From assembly GCA_046330255.1 (NCBI GenBank), contig JAXLTC010000001.1, positions 124,001 to 188,000 on the forward strand: a stretch of 64,000 bases of DNA. Direction: 5' to 3'. The position numbers and the translations under genes are program-made. Positions 24,803 to 32,812 of the stretch are shown one piece after another. The notes beneath the pieces are model-generated. The model ran no database searches and was not told the origin of the DNA. It saw only the letters and a program-made list of their open reading frames with translations. The stretch is from JBBSBL01 sp046330255 (GTDB taxonomy: Bacteria; Actinomycetota; Thermoleophilia; Solirubrobacterales; Solirubrobacteraceae). The first letter of the stretch is position 1. The number at the start of each line of letters is the position of its first letter.

Positions 24803-26425
24803 TCAGCCCAGCTCGCGCCGCAGCACCTTGCCGGTCGCGTTGCGCGGGAGCTCGGAGACGAACTCGACCTCGCGCGGGACCTTGAAGCGCGCGAGGTTCG
24901 CCTTGACGTGCGCGCGCACCTCGTCGGCGTCGAGCGCCGCGCCCTCGCGGAGCACCACGACCGCCTTCAGGCGCTGCCCGAACTCGTCGTCGGGCACGCC
25001 CACCACCGCCGCCTCGCGGATCGCGTCGTGGGCGTGGAGCAGGTCCTCGACCTCGGCGGGGAACACGTTCTCGCCGCCCGAGACGATCATGTCGTCGTCG
25101 CGGCCGTCGACGAACAGGCGCCCGGCGGCGTCGAGGTGGCCGACGTCGCCCGTGGACATCAGCCCGCCGAGGATCTCCTTCCCGCCCCCGCCGGTGTAGC
25201 CCTCGAACTGCATCTCGTTGGCGACGAAGATCCGCCCGGTCTCGCCGCGCGGGACCTCGCGCCCCTCCGGGTCGAGCAGGCGCATGACCGTCCCGCGCGG
25301 AGGGGTCCCGGCGGTGCCGGGCGCGGCACGCAGGTCCTCCGGCCCGGCGATCGTCGCCCAGGCGACCTCGGTCGAGCCGTAGAGGTTGTAGAGGACGTCC
25401 CCGAAGGTGTCCATCACCTTGATCGCCAGGGGCCCGGGCAGCGCCGAGCCGCTGGCGGCGATCACCCGCAGGCAGGAGGTGTCGTAGGCGGCGCGCCGCT
25501 CCGGCGCCAGGTCCATGATCCGCTGCAGCATCACCGGCACCACCGCGAGCGCCGAAGCGCGGTGCTCGGCGACCGCGGCCAGCGTGCCCTCCGGGTCGAA
25601 GCGGTGGCGCAGCACGATCGTCGACCCGAGCGCCGTGCCCAGCGTCCAGTGCGCGAAGCCCCAGGAGTGGAACAGCGGCGCGGCGATCATCGTGGTCTCG
25701 CGCGCGCGCAGCGGGATGCGCTGGAGCAGCGCGGCCGCCGGCGCGAGCGAGTCCGGCGTGCCGCGGTTGGCGCCCTTCGGCGTCCCGGTCGTGCCCGAGG
25801 TGAGGATCACCGTGCGGCTCGTGTCGGCGGGCGCGCCGGGCTCGTCCGGGCTTCCCTCGGAGACGAGCCGCTCGAGCGTCTCCTCCGCGGGCTCCTCGTC
25901 GGGCTCGTGCCAGGAGATGAAGCGCTTGCGGCGCCTGGCGGCCTCGCCGACCAGCCCGGCGAACTCGGCGTCGTAGACGAGCGCGCGCGCGCCCTCGCGC
26001 TTCACGACGTCCGCGATCTGGGGCGCCGCGAACGACGTGTTCAGGTACAGCACGTGTGCGCCGACCTTGTTCAGCGCGACCGTCGCCTCGATGAAGCCGC
26101 GGTGGTTGCGGCACATCAGCGCGACCGAGTCCCCGGCCGACACGCCGCGTTCGCGCAGCGCGTTGGAGAGCCGCGTGGTGCGCGCATCGACCTCGGCGAA
26201 GGTGAGCGTGCCGCGCTCGTCGACGATCGCCACCCGGTCCGGCGTCCGCGCGGCCGCCGCGGCGTAGCCCGCCGCGTGGGTCTTGCCCCACTTCCCGAGC
26301 GCCAGCACCGCCCGCGCCACGCGGTCGGGCCGGCCCGGCGACACGATCCCCGCGGAGATCAGCGTCCGCGCGACGAACGCCTGGTCGGCGAGGGCGTCGA
26401 GGGGGAGTCGCACGCGGCTATCCAA
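24803..26425 (-). CDS. AMP-dependent acyl-CoA synthetase (FadD-like)
   Basis: A 540-residue adenylating enzyme. The phosphate-binding loop TVILTSGTTGTPKGANRG, A5 motif YNLYGSTEVAWATI, A7-A8 region MSTGDVGHLDAAGRLFVDGR with DDDMIVSGGENVFPAEVE, and the A10 lysine LPRNATGKVLRREL are all intact. It should activate a fatty or other carboxylic acid as its CoA thioester in the cytosol; chain length is not predictable. The frame opens with TTG at 26425; GTG at 26413 (RLPLDALAD) is a possible alternative. It stands alone between the DUF177 gene and a hypothetical gene, outside the standard order of the block. Confidence 0.9.
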   Translation of the reverse strand: MDSRVRLPLDALADQAFVARTLISAGIVSPGRPDRVARAVLALGKWGKTHAAGYAAAAARTPDRVAIVDERGTLTFAEVDARTTRLSNALRERGVSAGDSVALMCRNHRGFIEATVALNKVGAHVLYLNTSFAAPQIADVVKREGARALVYDAEFAGLVGEAARRRKRFISWHEPDEEPAEETLERLVSEGSPDEPGAPADTSRTVILTSGTTGTPKGANRGTPDSLAPAAALLQRIPLRARETTMIAAPLFHSWGFAHWTLGTALGSTIVLRHRFDPEGTLAAVAEHRASALAVVPVMLQRIMDLAPERRAAYDTSCLRVIAASGSALPGPLAIKVMDTFGDVLYNLYGSTEVAWATIAGPEDLRAAPGTAGTPPRGTVMRLLDPEGREVPRGETGRIFVANEMQFEGYTGGGGKEILGGLMSTGDVGHLDAAGRLFVDGRDDDMIVSGGENVFPAEVEDLLHAHDAIREAAVVGVPDDEFGQRLKAVVVLREGAALDADEVRAHVKANLARFKVPREVEFVSELPRNATGKVLRRELG

Positions 26426-26468
26426 CCACGTCTCGCGCGGGCCGGGAGCGCCGCGGCCGGGCGAAGGC

Positions 26469-27437
26469 CTACAGGTCCGCGAGATCGAGCCCGGGCGGAA
26501 CCTCGCCGCGCTCGATCATCCGGTGGATCTCCCCCGCCCGGCGCGGGTTGAGGTAGACGTGCCGCTGGCCGACGCTGCGCTTCTCGCACAGCAGGCCGGC
26601 GGCGAGGAGCCGCTCGCCGACCTCGCCCGCGAGCGCGCGGTCGTTGCCCTGAAAGCCGCGGCTCAGGTGCTGGAAATCGGTGTGGTAGCCGCCCCACTTC
26701 CCCATCCCCGACAGCCGCTGGAGGATGCGCCGCGCAACGCGGCGCGCGGGGTCGGGGTCCTCGTGCGGGCGGCTTGCGCGCGCCGCCGGCTGGAGCACGG
26801 CCAGCACCGCGTCCTCCAGGCCGTCCACCGACGCGGCGTCCGCGGGGCGCCCGCCCAGTCGCGCCACGACCTCCGCCGTCCGGAGCGGGTGATCGCCCCC
26901 GATGGGCGGACGCAGGTCGGCCACGCCCTCCAGCACCGGGGGAGGCAGCGCGAGCCCGACCGCGCGCAGGCGGTCGATCTCGGCCGTCTGGTCGGAGAAG
27001 TAGAGCGCGGCGAGCTCCGCGGCCTCGCCGGCGTCGGCGCCGGGCTGCAGCGGGGTCTGGAGCGCGAGCCGCCGGTCCCAGGAGCCGGCGAGCAGGATCA
27101 GGTCCTCCGGGCCCGCGGGCGGGCGCGCGCCCACCGCGGCGAGCAACGCGCCGGCCGCGGCGGCGGCGACGAGCCACCCTCGCTCCGGTCCGGCGCCGGG
27201 GTCGGCCCGGAGCTCGGGCTCCAGCGGCAGCACCGCGAGCAGCGCGTCGCCCGCCGGCGCGGCGGCGAACAGCGCCGCGACCGGGTGCTCGTAGCCGGAG
27301 CGGGTCAGGCGCAGCTCCCCCTCGCCGTGCCGCATCGCCGCCGCGGCCAGGTCGCGCAACTGGGCGGCGCGCTCGCGGGGAGCGTCCACGCCGCCCGCGT
27401 CGGCGAGCGCGGCGGCCAGCGGGTCCGGGGTGTCCAC
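26469..27437 (-). CDS. Protein of unknown function with C-terminal winged-helix-like region
   Basis: A 322-residue protein I do not recognise. The N-terminal half is Ala/Leu-rich with YEHPVAALFAAAPAGDALLAVLP; the last 90 residues (LQRLSGMGKWGGYHTDFQHL, then RALAGEVGERLLAAGLLCEKRSVGQRHVYLN) look like a winged helix that could bind nucleic acid or a partner protein. The GTG at 27437 is chosen because a TACGCT -10 box ends 7 nt before it; much longer in-frame extensions have shadow-like composition. It is divergent from acyP. Confidence 0.65.
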   Translation of the reverse strand: MDTPDPLAAALADAGGVDAPRERAAQLRDLAAAAMRHGEGELRLTRSGYEHPVAALFAAAPAGDALLAVLPLEPELRADPGAGPERGWLVAAAAAGALLAAVGARPPAGPEDLILLAGSWDRRLALQTPLQPGADAGEAAELAALYFSDQTAEIDRLRAVGLALPPPVLEGVADLRPPIGGDHPLRTAEVVARLGGRPADAASVDGLEDAVLAVLQPAARASRPHEDPDPARRVARRILQRLSGMGKWGGYHTDFQHLSRGFQGNDRALAGEVGERLLAAGLLCEKRSVGQRHVYLNPRRAGEIHRMIERGEVPPGLDLADL

Positions 27438-27444
27438 GCACCCG

Positions 27445-27450
27445 AGCGTA
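27445..27450 (-). promoter_or_regulatory. -10 box TACGCT supporting the GTG start at 27437
   Basis: TACGCT on the minus strand ends 7 nt before the GTG. The rest of the 174-bp divergent gap up to acyP shows nothing further that I can name. Confidence 0.4.
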
Positions 27451-27611
27451 GTGAGGTGTCCCGCGCGTGCGTCCGGTGGGATCATCGGCGTGCCCGAGCA
27501 GGCGGCGACCATCGGCCCGAATCGCGTGCGCTCCCAACCGACATCCTCCGTGACCCGCCCGGCCCGCCGCGCGCATGGGGGCCGTGGCACGCTCGTCCCC
27601 GGCGAGCGGCG

Positions 27612-27884
27612 ATGACCGCGGTGCGACGCAGGGTCGTGGTCCGCGGCCGGGTCCAGGGCGTGTGGTTCCGCGCGTCGGTGCGCGAGCGGGCGCGCGAGTT
27701 GGGCGTCGCCGGCTGGGTCGCGAACCGCGGCGACGGCGCGGTCGAGGCCGTGCTCGAGGGCCGCGAGGAGGCGGTCGAGCGCCTGGTCCGCTTCTGCCGC
27801 TCGGGGCCCCCGGGCGCGCTGGTCGACTCGGTCGAGGTCGCCGAGGCACCGCCCGTGGGCGCGCACGGGTTCGAGATCCGCTGA
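27612..27884 (+). CDS. acyP: Acylphosphatase
   Basis: A 90-residue enzyme that hydrolyses acyl-phosphates such as acetyl phosphate or 1,3-bisphosphoglycerate. The phosphate loop VVRGRVQGVWFRASVRERA carries the catalytic arginine, and GWVANRGDGAVEAVLEG carries the catalytic asparagine. The ATG at 27612 gives exactly the family length. It is one of few plus-strand genes in this part and converges with a small minus-strand gene across a hairpin. Confidence 0.94.
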   Translation: MTAVRRRVVVRGRVQGVWFRASVRERARELGVAGWVANRGDGAVEAVLEGREEAVERLVRFCRSGPPGALVDSVEVAEAPPVGAHGFEIR

Positions 27885-27892
27885 GTCGCCGG

Positions 27893-27917
27893 GCGAACGG
27901 CGGCATCGAGGGAGAGG
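27893..27917. repeat. Degenerate 24-bp direct repeat, copy 1
   Basis: GCGAACGG followed by a degenerate CATCGA-GAGAG tract resembles 28282-28305 at about 20 of 24 positions. The copies flank the 65-residue ORF. Confidence 0.25.
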
Positions 27918-27947
27918 ATCCGGCGCCTCGCGCCCCGAGGCCCCCGG

Positions 27948-27994
27948 ACCCGTCCCAGGCTGTTGTCGTCCTGCGACAGCCGGCCGGGACGGGT
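27948..27994. terminator. Bidirectional hairpin after acyP with GTCG-TCCTG-CGAC core
   Basis: ACCCGTCCC (27948-27956) pairs with GGGACGGGT (27986-27994). Inside, GGCT pairs with AGCC and GTCG-TCCTG-CGAC (27965-27977) forms the tip. It lies between convergent genes, consistent with termination on both strands, and shares its 13-base tip with the hairpin after smc. Confidence 0.5.
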
Positions 27995-28010
27995 TGATCC
28001 GTGGGCGCGG

Positions 28011-28208
28011 CTACTTGCCCTCGGGCGGCGGGCCGGGCGGCGGGACGCTCGTTCGGGCGCGCCGGCCCTCGCGCCCCGCCAGACGCTCGCGATGCGCGCG
28101 GGCGCGCTCGAGCCGCAGGCGCTCCCGCTCGCTCTCGTAGCGCTCGTCGTGGGGCGGCGGGAGCCCCTTCAGCTCCCACCACGGGATCTCGTCGTTGGTC
28201 GGGGTCAC
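28011..28208 (-). CDS. Small charged protein of unknown function
   Basis: A possible 65-residue protein from the GTG at 28208: TPTNDEIPWWELKGLPPPHD, then an Arg/Glu-rich helix and a Pro-rich end. The helix is highly charged (ERYESERERLRLERARAHRE). No family is recognised. Coding support is moderate: a distinctive Trp-Trp motif, but no clear ribosome binding site. Confidence 0.45.
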   Translation of the reverse strand: MTPTNDEIPWWELKGLPPPHDERYESERERLRLERARAHRERLAGREGRRARTSVPPPGPPPEGK

Positions 28209-28281
28209 TCGGCCTCGCCGGTCGGGTCCTGCGGCGGTGATCGGCGTCCCGCTCCGCGGCCTTGAGCCGGCGGCGGGCTCG

Positions 28282-28305
28282 GCGAACGGTGACATCGAAC
28301 GAGAG
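28282..28305. repeat. Degenerate 24-bp direct repeat, copy 2
   Basis: Second copy of the element at 27893-27917 (about 20 of 24 bases alike). It lies just after the macro-domain gene's stop, in the 115-bp gap. Confidence 0.25.
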
Positions 28306-28323
28306 CGCGAAGCCCCCGCCGCC

Positions 28324-28836
28324 CTACCCCACCCCCGCGTCCCGGAGCGCTTCCGCGAACGCCTCGTGCGCCTGCGCGCCGCGCACGCACACGATCACCT
28401 CGCGCGGGTCCGACCCCGCGGCGAGATGGTCGCGCAGCGCGCCGGCCATGATCCGCGCGCACTCCTCCAGGGGGAACCCGCCCACGCCCGTGCCGAACGC
28501 GACCAGCGCGAGCGAGCCGGCCCCCAGTTCGCCGGCGACCCGCAGCGTGCTGCGCGTGGCGCCCGCGATCGCCTCCGCGGACGTCGGGCCGCCCGGCTCC
28601 ATCGTCGCCGCGTGGATCACCCACCGGGAGGGCATGTCCCCGGCGGTGGTCGCGACCGCCTCGCCGAGCGCCAGCGGGGCGCGCTCGCGCGACTCGCGCT
28701 CGAGCGCCGGCCCGGCCGCCCGCGCGATCGCGCCCGCGACGCCGCCTCCGTGCAGCAGCCGCGTGTTCGCGGCGTTGGCCACCGCGTCGACCGCGAGGGT
28801 CGTGACGTCCGCCTCGCGGACATCGACCCTCGCCAT
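28324..28836 (-). CDS. Macro-domain (ADP-ribose-binding) protein
   Basis: A 170-residue single macro domain. VDAVANAANTRLLHGGGVAGAIARAAG contains the ADP-ribose-binding Asn and Gly-rich loop, VIHAATMEPGG the central strand and VAFGTGVGGFPLEECARIM the phosphate loop. Members bind or hydrolyse ADP-ribose derivatives such as O-acetyl-ADP-ribose or ADP-ribosylated proteins. No ADP-ribosyltransferase is seen nearby. The GTG/ATG choice at 28836 (MARVDVREADV) fits the family N-terminus. Confidence 0.9.
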   Translation of the reverse strand: MARVDVREADVTTLAVDAVANAANTRLLHGGGVAGAIARAAGPALERESRERAPLALGEAVATTAGDMPSRWVIHAATMEPGGPTSAEAIAGATRSTLRVAGELGAGSLALVAFGTGVGGFPLEECARIMAGALRDHLAAGSDPREVIVCVRGAQAHEAFAEALRDAGVG

Positions 28837-28863
28837 GGCCGAGGCCTCCGGGCGCCGCCGCGG

Positions 28864-29328
28864 TCAGCCGACCTCGGCCGGCTCGTCCTTGCCGGCGAGG
28901 CGCTCGCGGCCGCGCTGGACGGCCGCGATGAACTTCGAGAGGTTGACCTCGAGCGTGTTGAGGATCTCGTCCGCGTAGTCCTCGGCGCCGAGCCGGATCT
29001 CCCGCTCCCGCGCGCGGGCGTCCTCGATCACGTCCTCCGCGGCGCGCTCGGCCTCGCGCGTGACCTCCTGCTGGGAGACCAACTGGTCCTGGCGCTCGCG
29101 CGCCTCCTTGATGATGCGCTCGGCCTCCTTCTTGGCCTCCGCGAGCATCTCCTGGCGCTCCTTCACGATCCAGCGCGCCTGCTTGATCTCCTCGGGGATC
29201 GTCGCGCGCATCTGATCGAGGATGTCGTAGATCTCCTCCTTGTCCACGCGCACCTGATCGGTGAGCGGCACAGGCTTCGCGTTGTGAACGAGATCGTCGA
29301 GCTTGTCGATCAGGACCAGGACGTCCAT
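28864..29328 (-). CDS. DivIVA-like coiled-coil protein
   Basis: A 154-residue protein of the actinobacterial family encoded beside coaD. MDVLVLIDKLDDLVHNAKPV and VDKEEIYDILDQMRATIPEE precede a long coiled coil (about residues 45-125, KEAERIIKEARERQ, EVTREAERAAEDVIEDARA) that resembles DivIVA and V-ATPase subunit E/H coils. It probably acts at the membrane in polar growth or division scaffolding. The ATG at 29328 is favoured over GTG at 29334 by the ribosome binding site AAGAGG 6 nt before it. Confidence 0.85.
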   Translation of the reverse strand: MDVLVLIDKLDDLVHNAKPVPLTDQVRVDKEEIYDILDQMRATIPEEIKQARWIVKERQEMLAEAKKEAERIIKEARERQDQLVSQQEVTREAERAAEDVIEDARAREREIRLGAEDYADEILNTLEVNLSKFIAAVQRGRERLAGKDEPAEVG

Positions 29329-29344
29329 GGGCACCTCTTGTTCG

Positions 29345-29842
29345 TCAACGGGCGAGCTCTTCCTGCAACCGGCGGGCGACCGTCGCGGGGACGAGCTCCC
29401 CGATGTCGCCGCCGAAGGTGGCGAGCTCCTTTATCCCGCTTGAGCTGAGGAAACTGTACTGGGGCGAGGCCATCAGGTAGACGGACTCCAGGCCCGGGGC
29501 CTGCAGCCGGTTGAGCTGGTTCATCTCGAACTCGTACTCGAAATCGGAGATCGCGCGCAACCCCTTCACGATCGCGCGCGCCCCGACCGCGCTCGCGAAC
29601 TCGACCACGAGCGTCGAGAACGGCTCCGTGCGGACGTTCTCCAGGTGCGCCGTCGCCTCCTCCACGAGCGTTACGCGCTCCTCGGCGGAGAACAGCGTGC
29701 TGCCCTTGCGGATCGGCAGGTTCACGACGCCCACGATGACCTCGTCGAACATCGCCGCGGCGCGCGTGATGACGTCGATGTGACCGTTGGTGACGGGGTC
29801 GTAGGAGCCGGGGCAGACGGCGCGGCGGTTACTGGGTGTCAT
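29345..29842 (-). CDS. coaD: Phosphopantetheine adenylyltransferase
   Basis: A 165-residue hexameric enzyme forming dephospho-CoA. The nucleotidyltransferase motif GSYDPVTNGHIDVI (TNGH version of T/HxGH), GLRAISDFEYEFEMNQLN and the C-terminal SFLSSSGIKELATFGGD are all intact. Its first codons overlap the end of rsmD by 14 bp, so the two are translated from one transcript. Confidence 0.96.
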   Translation of the reverse strand: MTPSNRRAVCPGSYDPVTNGHIDVITRAAAMFDEVIVGVVNLPIRKGSTLFSAEERVTLVEEATAHLENVRTEPFSTLVVEFASAVGARAIVKGLRAISDFEYEFEMNQLNRLQAPGLESVYLMASPQYSFLSSSGIKELATFGGDIGELVPATVARRLQEELAR

Positions 29843-30362
29843 GGATCCTGATCGTGGTGTCGCCGTGGCGGCGCTCGCGGCTCAGCGGGAGGCCGAGCTC
29901 GAGCGGCACGCGGCGGTCGCTCTCGCAGGCCACTCGGGCGCCGGGGGCGAGCACCGGCGCGAGCGCCTGCGCGAGCTCCGGGCCGATCGCCGATGCGAGA
30001 CGGTACGGGGGGTCGAGGAGGACGAGATCGTAGTGACGCCCGTCCGCCGATGCCTCCCGCAGCGCGGCGCGCCAGTCGCGGCGGCGCACCTCGGCATCGA
30101 GCTCGAGCGCCTCGAGGTTGGCTCGTATCGCACGCGCGGCGGCCGGCGAGGAGTCGACGAGCGTCGCCTTCGCGGCCCCGCGCGAGAGCGCCTCGATCCC
30201 CAGCGCCCCAGAGCCCGCGAAGAGATCCAGGACCCGCGCCCCGGTCACGTCGCCGAGCATCGAGAAGAGCGCCTCGCGCACGCGATCCGACGTCGGCCGG
30301 GTCGCGCGACCGCGCGGGGCGCTCAGGCGGCGTCCGCCGCGGGAGCCGGCGATGACCCTCAC
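29829..30362 (-). CDS. rsmD: 16S rRNA (guanine966-N2)-methyltransferase
   Basis: A 177-residue Rossmann methyltransferase. The N-terminal MRVIAGSRGGRRLSAPRG and RPTSDRVREALFSML are family-specific; the SAM loop is VLDLFAGSGALGIEALSRGA and the catalytic motif IV is LVLLDPPY. It starts with GTG at 30362, 5 nt after a TAGCTT box. In many bacteria recG is directly upstream; here the accessory region begins instead. Confidence 0.94.
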   Translation of the reverse strand: MRVIAGSRGGRRLSAPRGRATRPTSDRVREALFSMLGDVTGARVLDLFAGSGALGIEALSRGAAKATLVDSSPAAARAIRANLEALELDAEVRRRDWRAALREASADGRHYDLVLLDPPYRLASAIGPELAQALAPVLAPGARVACESDRRVPLELGLPLSRERRHGDTTIRIHDTQ

Positions 30363-30367
30363 GCGCG

Positions 30368-30373
30368 CGAAGC
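30368..30373 (-). promoter_or_regulatory. -10 box TAGCTT upstream of rsmD
   Basis: TAGCTT on the minus strand ends 5 nt before the rsmD GTG. It gives rsmD-coaD its own promoter at the border of the accessory region. Confidence 0.4.
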
Positions 30374-30395
30374 TACCGGGGCGGCGCCCGCCCGG

Positions 30396-31628
30396 TCACG
30401 ACGAGCAGCGGACCGCCCTTCGCCCGGGCGCCTCGCACCCGTAGCGAACGCGGGGCGCCAGCCCGGCCCGGATCCCGATGCGCACCAGCTTCGTGAGGTG
30501 CCGCGAGTCCCACACGCGGACCTCGATCACCGTGCCCGCCCGGAAGAACCGCTCGAAGCGGCGTGCGCGCAGCACCCCGCGGCGGCCGACGGCCGCCCCC
30601 CAGCGCGACCGGATCGCGCAGCGGCGCCCGCGGCAGCGCACCTCGACCTTCGCGCCCGGGTCGGCGCGGATGCGCAGAGTCTGCAACAGGGCTCCCCCCG
30701 CGCCGACCAACTCGGAGTCCTGGACCTGCCATGACCCCGGGGGCGCCGGAAGCTGGCGCACGCGGAGGCGGCGCGTCACGGTGGCGCTCGCCCCCAGGGC
30801 GTCCGTCGTGGTGAGGGTCACGACGTAGGTCCCGACCCGTGGGAAGCGCACCAGCGCGGTCCTCGCCAGCGGCCTCGGCTGCGTCAGCCGCACCCCGCGG
30901 CCGGAGACCCCCCAGCGCTGGGCGGTGATCGGGCTGTCCGAATCCGCGGACGTCGCGGTCAGCCGCGCCATCTGCCCCACGCGCGGCGGGGACGGGTCGA
31001 TCACGAAGCCCGGCAGCGGCGGCCTGTTGAGGCGGACGGTCCAGGCCCACACGGGCGGCGAGCGATCGGAGTTGCCGGCCGCGTCGGTCGCCGTCACGGA
31101 GAACACGTGCGGTCCCTCGGCCAGGCCCGTGTAGGACACGGGCGAGGCGCACGGGCGCGAGGCGCCGTCGAGCGTGCACGTGAACCGCGCGCCGGGCTCC
31201 GAGTGGAACGTGAAGGCGATGCCCCTCGTCCGCGCGGCGGCGACCGCCGGAGCGTCGAGCGAGGTGACCGGCGGCGTGGTGTCCACCGTCCACGGGTAGG
31301 TCCTCGACGACTGCCCGTCATCGTCGTCGGCCGCGGTGACCGTCAGCAGGTGCGGCCCTTCGCCGAGCGGCCCGTAGTGCTGGGCGCTGGTGCTGTCGCA
31401 CGGCGCGGGCAGGTCGAGGTCGAGCGTGCAGTTGACCCTCAGCGGCTTCGTGGGGTCGGCGCTCGGCGTGATCGAGAACTTGAAGTCCGCGCTGGTGGCG
31501 TTCGTCAGCCGCGGCGGGCCCGAGATCGACTGGACGGTCGCGGCGACCGCCTCCCCGGCGCCGAGCGCGAGGGCGACGACTGCTGCGGTGGTGAGACCCG
31601 CGAGGCGAGCAACTCGGATCGATCCCAT
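30396..31628 (-). CDS. Secreted Ig/PKD-like repeat protein with C-terminal cysteine module
   Basis: A 410-residue protein with a signal peptide (cleavage near GEAVAATV, residue 29). Two bacterial Ig-like repeats follow, each with one Cys pair (CTLDLDLPAPC, CTLDGASRPC) and ending in a TYPWTVDTTPP- or VWAWTVRLN-like strand; then a PKD-like repeat with TTTDALGASATVTRRLRV. The last about 100 residues have RCRGRRC, FFRAGTVIEVRVWD, LTKLVRIGIR and two more cysteines, a module shared with the 659-residue protein at 33229-35208. No membrane anchor is seen, so secreted or wall-associated. It is a shorter paralogue of that protein. Confidence 0.85.
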   Translation of the reverse strand: MGSIRVARLAGLTTAAVVALALGAGEAVAATVQSISGPPRLTNATSADFKFSITPSADPTKPLRVNCTLDLDLPAPCDSTSAQHYGPLGEGPHLLTVTAADDDDGQSSRTYPWTVDTTPPVTSLDAPAVAAARTRGIAFTFHSEPGARFTCTLDGASRPCASPVSYTGLAEGPHVFSVTATDAAGNSDRSPPVWAWTVRLNRPPLPGFVIDPSPPRVGQMARLTATSADSDSPITAQRWGVSGRGVRLTQPRPLARTALVRFPRVGTYVVTLTTTDALGASATVTRRLRVRQLPAPPGSWQVQDSELVGAGGALLQTLRIRADPGAKVEVRCRGRRCAIRSRWGAAVGRRGVLRARRFERFFRAGTVIEVRVWDSRHLTKLVRIGIRAGLAPRVRYGCEAPGRRAVRCSS

Positions 31629-31790
31629 GGCGTGTCCGCTCGGACCAGCCCTCCGACCCGCCGTGCGTGCCCCGCACGGCGAGCGTCGACTGGCCCGGGC
31701 TTGTAGCAGGGCCGCCGGACGCCGCCGACCGCCCGTTCCCTCCCCGCGGCGTGCTCGCGCCGGGTGGCGGCGGCGGCCGCGGCGCCGGGC

Positions 31791-32810
31791 TCAGGGGTGG
31801 TAGCCGAGCGCGGCGAGCGCGTTGAGCTGGCGCTCGACCACGCGCTCGGCGGCGATGGCCGCCGCGCGGGCGCGGCGGAAGTCGGCGGTGCGGCGGTGCG
31901 CGGAGGCCGACGCGAGCCGGCGGTAGGAGCCCGCCGCCCGATCCAGGGCGCTCGCCAGCCCGGGCTCCCGGGCGCCGCGAGCGGCCTTCCCCTGCGCGCC
32001 GTTGGTGCTCAGCAGCCGGGCGGCGGAGCGGACGCGGCCGGCGGCCGTCCGGTAGGCCGCGGTCAGCGCCAGGGCCGCCGCGGCCTGGCCCGCGCCGCTG
32101 TCCGCACGGGCGAGGTGCCGGCGGCCGGCGCGCCGCTGCGCGCGAAGGCGCGTCAGCGCGACCCCGACGGCGCGGCCGAACGCCGGGTCGAGCGCGGAGA
32201 CCTGCGCGGTCTGCACCGCCGGGAGCGTCAGCGACTGGGCGGCCGTGCGGCAGGCCGGCATGAAGGCCGCCGCTCGGCTCGGCGAGGCGCGGCACTCGAC
32301 CGCGTAGACCTGTCCGCCGGCCGGCACGACGTAGAGGTCCACCCGCTGGCGCGCGGCGGGCACCACGACCCCCGCGTAGAGGAGCGCGTCGGCCGGCCCG
32401 ATCGCGATCCCCCGCGCCGGCGGGACGCGCACGGCCGCGTTGGAGACGAAGGAGTCGGGCAGCAGGGTCGGCGGCGGCGCGGAGGCGGCGCGGCCGACGA
32501 CCAGCGCCGTCTCGGTGGCGTGCCCTCCCGGCCCGTAGGCGCGGGCGCCGGCCAACCGGAGGCCGGGCAGCGCCGCGGGCGGGGCGGCGCGGTGCCAGTC
32601 GGCGGGCATCGTGAGCGAGACGCCCTTCATCGCGGGGACGGGCACGATCGCCGCGGGCGGGGTGCGCTTCACCGGGATCAGCACGCCGGCTGCGACGGCC
32701 AGCAGCGCGAGCCCGCCGCCGATCCACGGCAGCGCGTCGCGCCGCCCGCGCACGGCGGCGCCTCGCGGAGAGGAGGCGCGGGGGGCCGGCGCGCTCGCTC
32801 GCATCGCCAT
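31791..32810 (-). CDS. Membrane-anchored extracytoplasmic protein of unknown function
   Basis: A 339-residue protein with a 28-residue basic N-terminus, one membrane helix (about 29-47, WIGGGLALLAVAAGVLIPV) and a large outside domain. That domain has SLTMPADWHRA near its start and VYAVECRASPSRAAAFMPAC with two cysteines, then long Ala/Arg-rich helices. The family is not recognised. It is read 2 bp after the Pro-rich protein gene, so it belongs to the surface-protein operon. A 162-bp gap without recognisable signals separates it from the next gene. Confidence 0.7.
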   Translation of the reverse strand: MAMRASAPAPRASSPRGAAVRGRRDALPWIGGGLALLAVAAGVLIPVKRTPPAAIVPVPAMKGVSLTMPADWHRAAPPAALPGLRLAGARAYGPGGHATETALVVGRAASAPPPTLLPDSFVSNAAVRVPPARGIAIGPADALLYAGVVVPAARQRVDLYVVPAGGQVYAVECRASPSRAAAFMPACRTAAQSLTLPAVQTAQVSALDPAFGRAVGVALTRLRAQRRAGRRHLARADSGAGQAAAALALTAAYRTAAGRVRSAARLLSTNGAQGKAARGAREPGLASALDRAAGSYRRLASASAHRRTADFRRARAAAIAAERVVERQLNALAALGYHP

Positions 32811-32812
32811 CG

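Noticed and set aside
28205..28624. Minus-strand 139-codon ORF overlapping the macro-domain gene
   Set aside because: It is another frame of the macro-domain gene. Its Arg/Gly-rich translation shows no domain.
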